A stretch of 18,737 nucleotides of DNA, taken from positions 1 to 18,737 of the forward strand of contig CAYYBI010000520.1 of NCBI GenBank assembly GCA_964469835.1. Reading direction: 5' to 3'. Each line of letters opens with the position of its first letter. Position 1 is the stretch's first letter. Made by a program: the position numbers and the translations under genes. Below are positions 1 to 7,562 of the stretch, piece after piece. The notes beneath the pieces are model-generated. The model did no database searches. It was not told where the DNA came from and saw only the letters and a program-made list of their open reading frames with translations. The DNA is from JAOTYV01 sp964469835 (GTDB lineage: Bacteria > Pseudomonadota > Alphaproteobacteria > UBA8366).

Positions 1-68
1 TTAATCACACGGGACGAACGATCTCCGCAATGGGGCGATGCCACTGGTAAGGCGATCGAGGCTAATAT

Positions 69-809
69 CTAACCGGGAGAAAGAAACGGGCCGCGACTCT
101 TCACAAAATCGATTTTCTTCGCCCGTGTCAGAGTAGCCCGGGCCGTCGGTAAAGTGCCGTACCGTCCAACAATTATCGGGTAGAAACCATTCGGGCCTTT
201 GATACCGATGAACGCACCGAGCCCGGCATCAACCGCATTGATTTTATTGACATATTCATCGGCCTTTGCTTTGTCCTTAAACGACCCTGCCACAACCCAG
301 TAGCGTGGCTCGCCAACTCGAAACACGAACCGAAGGGCATCATCGAATTTCTGACCGGCGGTCCGTTGGCCAGAAAAGGCGTTTTGTTGGCGTGACACCT
401 GATCCGCGGCGTGGGCCGACGAAATGAAAGGTATCAGGCTCGTCCCAGCAGTGGGCGCGGGCGCGGTGCGGGACGCCACGGTGCCGACATTGGTGTAATC
501 GCCCCCGCCGGTAAAGGTTGTGATCATCGCCGGAGCCGCGACGGCGATAGCCAACAACTTGAATTTACGGCTCTCATCGCTCGCCCACGCACAAAGGGCG
601 CCAAGAAATCCCAGCAGGATGATCAATATCATGTACCCGAACATAGCATCCTCCGCTCGGGCGAAATTGATACCGGAATCCGGAAATACTCGCGCATAGT
701 CTTGCCCGAGGAACTTTACGACCGTCGCCGCAACGCCCCCCAAGACACCAATTATCACCCGTTCCCGGCCTGTCATCGCAATTTGTTCAACGGTTGTGGC
801 GTCCGACAT
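69..809 (-). CDS. Membrane-anchored SPOR-domain protein
   Basis: This 246-residue protein has hydrophobic segments at about residues 18-35, 55-77 and 84-100. A low-complexity Ala/Pro/Thr linker follows, then a C-terminal SPOR-like domain at about 168-238 (opening RYWVVAGSF, with a second strand set around GFYPIIVGRYG). SPOR domains bind denuded septal peptidoglycan, so a role at the envelope or division site is likely; this is family knowledge applied by inference. The start is well supported: AGGAG on the minus strand at 817-821 lies 7 bases before the ATG. A signal-peptidase-like AHA-AD stretch near residues 132-136, after the third hydrophobic segment, is odd and could release the SPOR part to the periplasm. 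The gene is transcribed away from an AT-rich region carrying CtrA-like boxes. The SPOR call is fairly sure; the role is not. Confidence 0.75.
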   Translation of the reverse strand: MSDATTVEQIAMTGRERVIIGVLGGVAATVVKFLGQDYARVFPDSGINFARAEDAMFGYMILIILLGFLGALCAWASDESRKFKLLAIAVAAPAMITTFTGGGDYTNVGTVASRTAPAPTAGTSLIPFISSAHAADQVSRQQNAFSGQRTAGQKFDDALRFVFRVGEPRYWVVAGSFKDKAKADEYVNKINAVDAGLGAFIGIKGPNGFYPIIVGRYGTLPTARATLTRAKKIDFVKSRGPFLSPG

Positions 810-888
810 GGAAAATCTCCTATGTGTAAACGCGACGATCCGAGCAGCGTGCTCGCCTCATGATCGTTTAAGTTGAATTAAAATTGTT

Positions 889-904
889 ATGGTTAAATGG
901 TTAA
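889..904 (-). promoter_or_regulatory. Two tandem CtrA-like half-sites (TTAACCAT)
   Basis: ATGGTTAA occurs twice back to back at 889-896 and 897-904. On the minus strand each copy reads TTAACCAT, the 8-base form of the CtrA recognition site known from Caulobacter. They lie about 80-95 bases upstream of the SPOR gene start at 809 and in the orientation of that gene. Further TTAA cores occur at 868-871, 878-881 and 913-916. CtrA control of a division-associated SPOR protein would make sense, but binding is inferred from the motif alone. Confidence 0.4.
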
Positions 905-924
905 AAATTCGTTTAAAAATTCGT
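901..924. repeat. Perfect 12-base tandem repeat, two copies
   Basis: TTAAAAATTCGT occurs twice without a gap at 901-912 and 913-924. The first copy overlaps the second TTAACCAT box by its TTAA core. The TTAA cores are therefore 8 bases apart, one base more than the classical TTAA-N7-TTAA CtrA spacing. The repeat could be an extended regulator site or a small duplication within the promoter. Confidence 0.7.
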
Positions 925-1138
925 AAGTGTGCCTGCCGGTTCTATTTATCGCCGAATATATTGATGCCGGCGGCTCAATTTCGAGCAAAACTCATTCCGG
1001 CATTTACCTTCTTTGGCTACCGGGAGCCTCCTGGCTTCCGCTCGCTGGCAAATCGCGCATCTATGGTTTCCTTGGCCCCGTTTTTCTCCTATAGGTCGCC
1101 CGTAGGAGAGCGCCCCTCGCGCCGACGACGAGCCGAAC

Positions 1139-2677
1139 ATGAACGCTGAAGCCGTCGCCACCGACGCCCCCCAATCCCACACCCCGTTCCAGCGGGCGAT
1201 GGTGCTGGCAACCATCACGCTGTCGCAAACGCTGTATGGCATGACCTTCCTGATGGTCGCCGTCGTGCTGCCGCAAATTCAAGGCAGTCTGTCGGCAACA
1301 CAGGATCAAATTTCCTGGATCGTCACGCTCAATATCCTCGCGACCGCCATCATGACGCCGATGGCCGGCTGGTTCAGCGCCACCTTCGGTTGGCGCAATG
1401 TCATGATCTATTGCTCGTTGGGTTTCGTCGTGTCGACGGTACTCTGCGGAACCGCGGAATCGCTGGAAGCAATGATCGTCTACCGTGTACTCCAGGGCGG
1501 GTTCGGCGCACCAATGACACCGCTCGGCAACGCCATCCTGTTGGATATCTATCCGAAACGGCAGCATGGAACCGTCACCGCGATCTTCGGCATGGGGGTC
1601 GTGATCGGGCCGATCGCCGGGCCGATATTCGGCGGCGCCCTGAGTGAAATTTACGACTGGCGCTGGGCGTTCTATCTGATCATTCCGATCAGCATCGTCG
1701 CCTTGCTGGGGTTGTGGGCGTTCCTGACCGATGGCGGCCGCAACCGCAACGCACACTTCGACTGGGCCGGCTTTTTGTCGCTGTCGCTTGCGGTGACATG
1801 CCTGCAATTGATGCTCGACCGCGGCGAGCGCGAGGACTGGTTCGGTTCGACCGAAATCATCCTGGAAGCAGCCATCGGCGGCCTCGCCTTCTACATCTTC
1901 GTGGTGCACAGCCTGACCGCACGACGGCCGTTTCTTAATCCGCGCTTGCTGCTTGACCGTAATTTCAGCCTCGGTCTGGTCATCGTGTTCGTCTACGGCA
2001 TGCTGAATTTCACGCCAATGGTCCTGCTGCCGCCGATGCTCAAGACGCTGATGGACTATCCGGATTCGATCATTGGATTCCTGATCGCCTGCCGGGGCAT
2101 CGGCGCCGTGATCGGATTCTTTCTCGCCATGTGGATCGGCAAGCTGGATCCCCGAATTGGCATGATCGTGGGGTTTCTCGTCCAGGCCCTGTCGGGCTGG
2201 ATGATGATGGAATTCGACGTCACCGTGACGAATTTCGAGGTCGCCGTAACCAGCGCCATGCAGGGCGCCTCCGTTGGGCTGATTTGGGTGCCGCTTGTCG
2301 TCGCCACCTTCGCCACCCTCGACCGGCAATTCCTCGCGGAAACCACCGGCGTTTTTCATCTGCTACGCAATCTCGGCAGCAGCCTCTTCATCGCCGCCAG
2401 CGTGACCGTTTTGGTTCGCACCGGGCGGATGAGCCAGGCCCATTTGACCGAATTCATCTCGCCCTTTAACGAAATACTGGCCTTCCCCAACCTGCCGCAG
2501 GCCTGGAATATCGAGAACCTGACCGGGCTGGCGGCGATGGGAGGCGAGATCGGACGGCAGGCGGCGATGATCGGATATATCAACGCCTTTGGCCTGTACA
2601 CACTGACCTGCCTGGCGATCGTGCCGCTGATTCTGTTCGTGCGCGTCCCCAAACGGGTGCGTGTCGGCGCGGGCTAG
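1139..2677 (+). CDS. DHA2-family (EmrB/QacA-type) MFS multidrug exporter
   Basis: This 512-residue, highly hydrophobic protein has the length and about 14 membrane segments expected of drug:proton antiporter family 2. Visible signatures are a motif-A-like loop (GWFSATFGWRN, about 77-87), RVLQGGFGAP near 116-125, the antiporter motif C (GMGVVIGPIAGPIFGGAL, about 151-168) and WRWAFYLIIPI at 174-184. It most resembles EmrB, the inner-membrane part of EmrAB-TolC pumps, but no EmrA-type membrane-fusion gene is adjacent, so the substrate and partner are unknown. The start is less sure: the nearest AGGAG (1104-1108) is 30 bases upstream, and Met21 (1199) is an alternative. The following gene begins 38 bases downstream. 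Confidence 0.88.
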   Translation: MNAEAVATDAPQSHTPFQRAMVLATITLSQTLYGMTFLMVAVVLPQIQGSLSATQDQISWIVTLNILATAIMTPMAGWFSATFGWRNVMIYCSLGFVVSTVLCGTAESLEAMIVYRVLQGGFGAPMTPLGNAILLDIYPKRQHGTVTAIFGMGVVIGPIAGPIFGGALSEIYDWRWAFYLIIPISIVALLGLWAFLTDGGRNRNAHFDWAGFLSLSLAVTCLQLMLDRGEREDWFGSTEIILEAAIGGLAFYIFVVHSLTARRPFLNPRLLLDRNFSLGLVIVFVYGMLNFTPMVLLPPMLKTLMDYPDSIIGFLIACRGIGAVIGFFLAMWIGKLDPRIGMIVGFLVQALSGWMMMEFDVTVTNFEVAVTSAMQGASVGLIWVPLVVATFATLDRQFLAETTGVFHLLRNLGSSLFIAASVTVLVRTGRMSQAHLTEFISPFNEILAFPNLPQAWNIENLTGLAAMGGEIGRQAAMIGYINAFGLYTLTCLAIVPLILFVRVPKRVRVGAG

Positions 2678-2702
2678 GCAGTGCGGCGGCACCGGCACCT
2701 TG

Positions 2703-2708
2703 TATACT
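2703..2708 (+). promoter_or_regulatory. Candidate -10 element giving a leaderless transcript
   Basis: TATACT lies only 7 bases before the ATG at 2716, where a -10 box would place transcription initiation at or next to the start codon. No Shine-Dalgarno sequence is visible before this ATG. There is no good -35 at 17 bases, so promoter strength is uncertain. Confidence 0.3.
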
Positions 2709-2715
2709 GCGCGTC

Positions 2716-3759
2716 ATGTCGATCTCAAATAATCAAGAACATGGCGGCTATCGCGCCGTCGCAGAAATCCATCACCGGTTCCTGACCGGACTGATACTCG
2801 CCACGGTCGCCCATTGCGGCACGGAGACCGCCGCCGAAGCGATGTACCGGCTGTTCAAGCTGCACCATGACGAAAAATTTCTGCCCGGCCTGGAAATCCT
2901 CGGCCTCACGGACCTGCCGGACGCGGTCGCGTCGGCGCAATATCACTATCTCAGCAACTTCATCGGTACGGTGAAGGTGGAATACATGCCGGAATCCGAC
3001 CGCAAATCCTGGATTCGCTATCCCCCGCCGCGTTGGATTTTCGACGGCACCGCGATCTGCGCGGTGCCCGACGCCGTAACCATCGGGATGATGCGGGGAT
3101 GGCATGCCCGCAACGGCCTATCGCTGAACAATCCGCGGCTCGGCTTCGTTTGCACCGGCATGACGACGGCCGGCGACGCGGGATTGGAAGGATATTTTTA
3201 CGAATACGATCACGATTTGGATGAGGAGCAGCGCCTGCGGTTTGCGCCCGATGAAACCCCGCCGCCCTTCGACCCCGCCGCCGCGCCGACCGTCGATTCC
3301 ACGTTCTGGCCGGCCGAACGGCTGGCCAAGGCGGAACGCAACTATTCAGTGGACCACAGCCGCAGCATGCTGCGGGTGCTGATCCGCCTGCTGGGCGAGG
3401 ACGCCCCTGCGATCGCCGGGCGCGCCGGCCGTCAGATCGGCCTGCAATACTACGAGACGACCGCCGCAATGCTCGGGTTGGAAAACGGCAATGCCGAGGA
3501 CTTCGCGGAATTTCTGTGCCGGATGCTAAACGCGCTGGGCGATCGGGCGGAAATCGAAACCGTTGACGACGCGATCGACGTGACGACGCAGGATTGCCGG
3601 ATCCTGCGCGGCATCACGGATGAGGCCTCCACGCTATTCGACATCTGGTGCACGATCTGGGAGGGCGCCGCCGCGGCGAGTACCGCGCGTCTGTCCCTTC
3701 GCACCGACCGGAATCCGGCGGACGGCACATGCCGCTGGCGGATCGGCGCCGATGGCTAG
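2716..3759 (+). CDS. Conserved-looking protein of unknown function
   Basis: I do not recognise this 347-residue soluble protein. It has no signal peptide or membrane segment. The N-terminal half (about 10-160) mixes helices with a block rich in Tyr, Trp and Pro around KSWIRYPPPRW, GMMRGWHARNG and GYFYEYDHD. An acidic/Pro-rich linker follows at about 165-195. The C-terminal part (about 205-345) is helical and ends with TQDCRILRG...FDIWCTIWEGAAAA and a beta-like tail. That tail vaguely recalls small-molecule-binding domains of the amino-thiazoline-hydrolase or 4-vinyl-reductase kind; this is a weak impression only. Codon use and frame are consistent with a real gene. It starts 38 bases after the exporter and ends 30 bases from the convergent carboxyltransferase gene. 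It may share a transcript with the exporter or use its own promoter. Confidence 0.7.
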   Translation: MSISNNQEHGGYRAVAEIHHRFLTGLILATVAHCGTETAAEAMYRLFKLHHDEKFLPGLEILGLTDLPDAVASAQYHYLSNFIGTVKVEYMPESDRKSWIRYPPPRWIFDGTAICAVPDAVTIGMMRGWHARNGLSLNNPRLGFVCTGMTTAGDAGLEGYFYEYDHDLDEEQRLRFAPDETPPPFDPAAAPTVDSTFWPAERLAKAERNYSVDHSRSMLRVLIRLLGEDAPAIAGRAGRQIGLQYYETTAAMLGLENGNAEDFAEFLCRMLNALGDRAEIETVDDAIDVTTQDCRILRGITDEASTLFDIWCTIWEGAAAASTARLSLRTDRNPADGTCRWRIGADG

Positions 3760-3789
3760 TGGACGAGACCGGCGGCGCCGCTGATTTCC

Positions 3790-5328
3790 CTAAACGATGC
3801 TGGTCGGCCAGGTGCGCATCAGGTGTTCGCCGACGCCGCCTTCCATCCGCATGGTATGGATTTCGAGCATGTTGATGAGATATTGCCGGGTTTCGCGCGG
3901 ATCCAGCATTTCCTTCGCCTCGTACATATAGGCGAGTTCCCAGGGCGCGGCATCGCGCGACAGTTCATCGACCCGGCGGTCGAACTCCTCGGGATCATCT
4001 TCTTTCTTGAGCCCGAAAACCACGTTGACCGCGGTCTGCGGGTCCATGAAGCCCACATCGGCGGATGGCCAGACGGCCATTTCGTCCGAATTCTTGTTAC
4101 CGCCCATGTTGATGTACGCCTGGCCGTAGCTCTTGCGCAGGATCACCGAAATCTTCGGCATGGTGCAGAGCGACAGCGCGTTCATCCAATTGATGATCTT
4201 GCCGGGCGCGGCCTTGCGCTCTCCTTCCACACCGATCAGAAACCCCGGCACATCGACGAGATTGACGATCGGAATGTTGAAGGAATCGCAAAACACGAGA
4301 AAGCTGGTCGCCTTGGCACACCCGTCAGGATCGGCGGCGCCGCCCTTGTACAGCGGATTGTTGCCGAGAAATCCGACGGTGCGGCCGTTTAGCCGGGTCA
4401 GCGCCGTAATCACCGAGCGGCCGTAGCCAGGCTTCATCTCGAACACCGACCCCTTGTCGGCGATCACCTCGATCACATGGCGCATGTTGTAAACTTTCTG
4501 GCGCGCCTCGGGGACGATATCGAGAATGGTCTTGATCGGCTCGTCCGACCCGGCCGGCACTTCGGCCACGGGTGGCGCTTCCGTGTGGTTGCCCGGCAAG
4601 TAGGAGAGGAACTGCTTCACGATGTCGAGCGCCTCTTCGTCGGTGTCGACAGCGACATCGACCAGCCCGCTGGTGCGTGTATGCAGGCGCCATCCGCCAA
4701 GTTCCTCGTTGGAGACCGGCTGATTGATCGCCAACGACGTAACACGGCTGCTCGCCACCGCCATGGTGGCGCCCTTTCGCATGACGACGAAATCCGACAT
4801 GCAGGCGTACCACGTAGACGACCCGTAGCAATCGCCGAGCTGGGCGGTCACCCAGGGCGATTCCCGAAGGCGGCGGTATTCATTGGGATCCTGGGCGATG
4901 ATCAGGCGGCCCTGCGCGCCCATGCGGTCCGGCATGCGCGATCCCGAAGATTCGCCGATAAACACCAGAGGAAATCCGCGTTTGTTGCCGGTGTCCTTGA
5001 CGTGTTTCATTTTCTTCAAGTTATTGAGGGCGCTGGATGCCCCCATAACCGAGAAATCGTTGGACACCACGCCGATCCAGCGGCCGTCGACTTTGCCGAA
5101 GCCGCCGATCTTGCCGTCCGCCGGCGCCTTGTCGCGCACCTCGGGCCGCGCCGCAGTCGCCAGCAACCCGGATTCGATAAAGCTGTTTTCGTCGAGCAGG
5201 TAATCGAGCCGCTCGCGGGCATTGAGGAGGCCGTCTTTCTTCATACGATCGAGAATCGCCGGCTTGCCCATCTTGCGCGCCGCCACGCGATGTTGTTCGA
5301 GTTCCTTGAGCAGCTCATCGAAGGCCAT
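3790..5328 (-). CDS. Acyl-CoA carboxylase, carboxyltransferase (beta) subunit
   Basis: This protein of about 512 residues belongs to the crotonase-fold carboxyltransferase family of propionyl-, methylcrotonyl- and other acyl-CoA carboxylases, which moves the carboxyl group from biotin to an acyl-CoA. The usual order is present: N-terminal helical lead with NARERLDYLLDENSF, the first crotonase half with GKIGGFGKVDGRWIGVVSND, the glycine-rich ESSGSRMPD, then a second half with VGFLGNNPLYKGGA, NIPIVNLVDVPGFLIG and PKISVILRKSYGQAYINMGG. The longer frame begins with GTG at 5334. ATG at 5328 is preferred because AAAGGGA sits 9 bases before it but only about 3 before the GTG. No biotin carboxylase or biotin carrier gene is in the window, so the partner must be encoded elsewhere. 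The acyl-CoA substrate cannot be deduced. Its motifs diverge from classical PccB, for example YINMGGNKNSDEMAVWPSAD in the C-terminal half. Confidence 0.88.
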   Translation of the reverse strand: MAFDELLKELEQHRVAARKMGKPAILDRMKKDGLLNARERLDYLLDENSFIESGLLATAARPEVRDKAPADGKIGGFGKVDGRWIGVVSNDFSVMGASSALNNLKKMKHVKDTGNKRGFPLVFIGESSGSRMPDRMGAQGRLIIAQDPNEYRRLRESPWVTAQLGDCYGSSTWYACMSDFVVMRKGATMAVASSRVTSLAINQPVSNEELGGWRLHTRTSGLVDVAVDTDEEALDIVKQFLSYLPGNHTEAPPVAEVPAGSDEPIKTILDIVPEARQKVYNMRHVIEVIADKGSVFEMKPGYGRSVITALTRLNGRTVGFLGNNPLYKGGAADPDGCAKATSFLVFCDSFNIPIVNLVDVPGFLIGVEGERKAAPGKIINWMNALSLCTMPKISVILRKSYGQAYINMGGNKNSDEMAVWPSADVGFMDPQTAVNVVFGLKKEDDPEEFDRRVDELSRDAAPWELAYMYEAKEMLDPRETRQYLINMLEIHTMRMEGGVGEHLMRTWPTSIV

Positions 5329-5598
5329 AAACACAATTCCCTTTGGTTATTCGCCGAACCTGGAATTCATTGATTCGACCATGCAGGGTTCGGACGCAGA
5401 CGTCCTGCACGTCGAATGGACTGCGGAGGGCAATCCAAGCGGGAAACACGAATTCGCACAATGCTGTTTGCCCGGCCCGGCCGCAAGATGACGGGCGTCG
5501 ACTAGCATACACCGCAGCACATGCACGTTCGGCCAGCACGGTTTTACCGCGTATTCGCCAGGGATCAAATCGGGTGATACGCCGCACGCGCGGCGGCG

Positions 5599-7272
5599 TT
5601 AGGAAGGGATGCTTCGCCGGATGCAGTCCGGTGCGATGGGGACGATACGAAATCGCCCGATCGCCTGGGTTTCCTGATCCTTCGGGTCAAGGCAAGCGCG
5701 GAGCACCGCGAAATCCTGCCATTTCGAACCCATCCAGGTTCTCTCGCCATCAAGGATCACATATCGAACATCGTTGCGCGCGAGCGACCGCGCCAGCGCC
5801 GCCTCGAATTCCGCCCGTACCGGCGACGACTTGAATGGTATGGACAATCCCTCGTGGAACCACAGGCTGGGTGAAACAGACGGCTTCCCCAAGACACCGT
5901 ATAAAACCGAGGTGTCACCGACCAACATAAAGTTGCCCGGGCGCTTGGAAACCGCCCTGATCAGCGCCCTATAATTCTCCGGTGTTCGCTCGTTGCCATG
6001 TTCATCGAGCCAGCGCGGCGTGATCCATTGCAATCCCGTAAGCCGCGGATGGATCGTTGCGGCGGGCACGGATTTGGTTAGATCGGTATCGTGAAACTCA
6101 TTCATCAGGCGTTTGGAAACCGGCAATACCGAATACAGCGATGCGAGCGCGCTCAATGTCAGCAGCAAGGCGCGAAACGAATAGAGATTTTGCGTCGACT
6201 CGGGAAATTTAGCGCTGCGTTTCTTAGACAACAGATAATAGCAAAAGGCGACTTCCGCCGGATAATAGGCCAGCCCGATTATCGGCGCGTTCATCGTGAT
6301 CGCGGCGAGCGACGCCGACAGCATTAGAAGCCCAATCGTCACCGCCGCCACCGGCACGACCACGAGACCGCGCGCGCCGTTCGTGCCCATTCGGAGGGCG
6401 AGATGCAGGCCGATGAGTATGGGCAGCGCGCTTGCGACGGACAACGACCAGACGACAATCAATCTTTTCGTCCAGGTACCCGTCCGGTCGGAGGCCTGCG
6501 CGAGCGGCATCTCGAAAGTCCAGAAATAGTACCGCTCGAATCCACTGGTAAAATATATCGTGACGAGAAGAGCCGTCAGCACCAGCGCACTCCCCGCCAA
6601 TGCCGCGGCGAAGGCATGGCGGTAATGATCGGGACGGCGGTAAAGCAGATAGGTCGCGGTGGCGATGATGAAGAGAATCGCCGGCCCTGACGGGATTTGC
6701 TTCGAATGAAAGGCAAGCACCGCCGCAAACGGCATGAGAAACCAGGCGATTGCCCTGGACACGGGAGAGTCAGCCAGCGCGCCCCACAACAGCAGGCCCA
6801 GCGCGCAAAACGTTAGAATCATCGCGTGCTGATCCATGTACGGTGTGCCGATCGGCGGGTACATGAAAAACGCCGATAAAACCGCAAAATAGAATGCCAG
6901 GATATTCCAGTGAAACACATTGTGAAGTAGCGCGTAGACGAAAATCGCGTAAAGGGCGTTGCTCATCGCGGCGTGCAGAACGTAACTCGCCCACGTCACA
7001 TCCATCACTTTGAACCACGCCGCCTGCAACAGGATCGGCACGACACCGGATGGCGTCTGGAAGTCCACCCACGGAACCTGCCCCGACAGGACCCGCCAGC
7101 CGCCATCGAAGATGATCGACTGGTCCAACGGCATGATCCCGACGCTTCCGGTCCAAATCGTAAACGCGGCCGCAACCACGGCAATCGCGGACACCAGCAC
7201 GACGTGTTGGACGCGCTGCCGGATGCGCCGGAGCTCGGGCCTGAAACCTATGGAAGATTGTATATGCGTCAT
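5599..7272 (-). CDS. GT-C-like polytopic membrane glycosyltransferase (putative)
   Basis: This 557-residue protein has about ten hydrophobic segments and a soluble C-terminal domain (about 400-557). The first extracytoplasmic loop carries acidic residues in the pattern D50...D56GGWRVLSGQVPWVD70F, like the DEG...LxxGxxPYxDF loop of PMT/ArnT-type glycosyltransferases, which use polyprenyl-phosphate sugars. A further Asp is seen in GTPYMDQHA. Role in glycan or lipid modification is inferred. The C-terminal region contains FMLVGDTSVLYGVLG and RYVILDGERTW, typical of the soluble tail of such proteins. No clear Shine-Dalgarno precedes the ATG, and the gene stands alone between spacers of about 270 and 290 bases. 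A GC-rich hairpin (5580-5595) follows the stop but lacks a T-run. Acceptor and sugar are unknown. Confidence 0.68.
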   Translation of the reverse strand: MTHIQSSIGFRPELRRIRQRVQHVVLVSAIAVVAAAFTIWTGSVGIMPLDQSIIFDGGWRVLSGQVPWVDFQTPSGVVPILLQAAWFKVMDVTWASYVLHAAMSNALYAIFVYALLHNVFHWNILAFYFAVLSAFFMYPPIGTPYMDQHAMILTFCALGLLLWGALADSPVSRAIAWFLMPFAAVLAFHSKQIPSGPAILFIIATATYLLYRRPDHYRHAFAAALAGSALVLTALLVTIYFTSGFERYYFWTFEMPLAQASDRTGTWTKRLIVVWSLSVASALPILIGLHLALRMGTNGARGLVVVPVAAVTIGLLMLSASLAAITMNAPIIGLAYYPAEVAFCYYLLSKKRSAKFPESTQNLYSFRALLLTLSALASLYSVLPVSKRLMNEFHDTDLTKSVPAATIHPRLTGLQWITPRWLDEHGNERTPENYRALIRAVSKRPGNFMLVGDTSVLYGVLGKPSVSPSLWFHEGLSIPFKSSPVRAEFEAALARSLARNDVRYVILDGERTWMGSKWQDFAVLRACLDPKDQETQAIGRFRIVPIAPDCIRRSIPS

Positions 7273-7336
7273 GCGGTGACAATGCGTGCTGAAACGCAGG
7301 ATTGCGCGCGCGAGTATTGCCGACGGCGACTTACTA

Positions 7337-7363
7337 AGTCATTAACGTCATTGACATTATTAA
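7337..7363. repeat. Three imperfect 9-base tandem repeats
   Basis: GTCATTAAC (7337-7345), GTCATTGAC (7346-7354) and ATTATTAAC (7355-7363) run without gaps in an AT-rich patch 65 bases upstream of the leftward glycosyltransferase gene. The regular spacing and promoter location suggest a binding site array. No regulator can be named. Confidence 0.45.
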
Positions 7364-7483
7364 CTTATTGGAGTGCGCGGAATCGGACCGGCGAGCGGAC
7401 TCCCCGCGCCCTCGATTCACTGCGGCGCAATACACGGAGGCTGGATATCACACGAAATTATTGCGTATTATCAATAACATTCG

Positions 7484-7520
7484 AAAAAAGCCGCGCGGCC
7501 GCGTGATTTAGCAACACGCG
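7484..7520 (-). terminator. Candidate intrinsic terminator for the racemase-family gene
   Basis: Read on the minus strand, CGCGTG and CACGCG (7515-7520 and 7500-7505) form a 6-bp stem with a 9-base loop, followed by GCCGCGCGGC and then six T (7489-7484). It lies about 40-80 bases past the stop of the gene ending at 7563. The GC block between stem and T-run is longer than usual, so efficiency is uncertain. Confidence 0.4.
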
Positions 7521-7562
7521 TCTAATTGATCCCCAGCCGTGGCGCCGTGCGTGGCACGCGCC

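Larger units (their letters stand above)
810..1138. other. AT-rich divergent intergenic control region
   Basis: This 329-base spacer separates the leftward SPOR gene from the rightward MFS gene. Its left half (about 860-960) is strikingly AT-rich and holds two abutting ATGGTTAA boxes and a perfect 12-base tandem repeat. The right half (about 990-1138) is ordinary GC-rich sequence without clear structure. Short reading frames crossing it have no ribosome binding site or recognisable content. It probably holds the promoters of both neighbouring genes. Confidence 0.6.

Noticed and set aside
1..68. Possible C-terminal end of a minus-strand gene ending with TAA at 1-3
   Set aside because: The frame closes near 229 without a start codon, and it would overlap the SPOR gene in another frame.
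889..1149. 86-codon plus-strand frame in the SPOR/MFS spacer
   Set aside because: It crosses the CtrA-like repeats, has no ribosome site and ends in a poly-Arg tail typical of out-of-frame GC-rich DNA.
1061..2359. 432-codon minus-strand frame opposite the DHA2 exporter
   Set aside because: Its translation is rich in His, Asp, Gln and Arg with no domain or membrane logic. It mirrors the codon structure of the clear transporter gene on the other strand.
4477..5373. 298-codon plus-strand frame opposite the carboxyltransferase
   Set aside because: It is antisense to a well-supported gene with family motifs. It has no ribosome site and no recognisable content.
5580..5595. CGCCGC/GCGGCG hairpin after the glycosyltransferase stop, considered as a terminator
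   Set aside because: On the minus strand it is followed by GTATCACCCG with no T-run, so it is not a convincing terminator.
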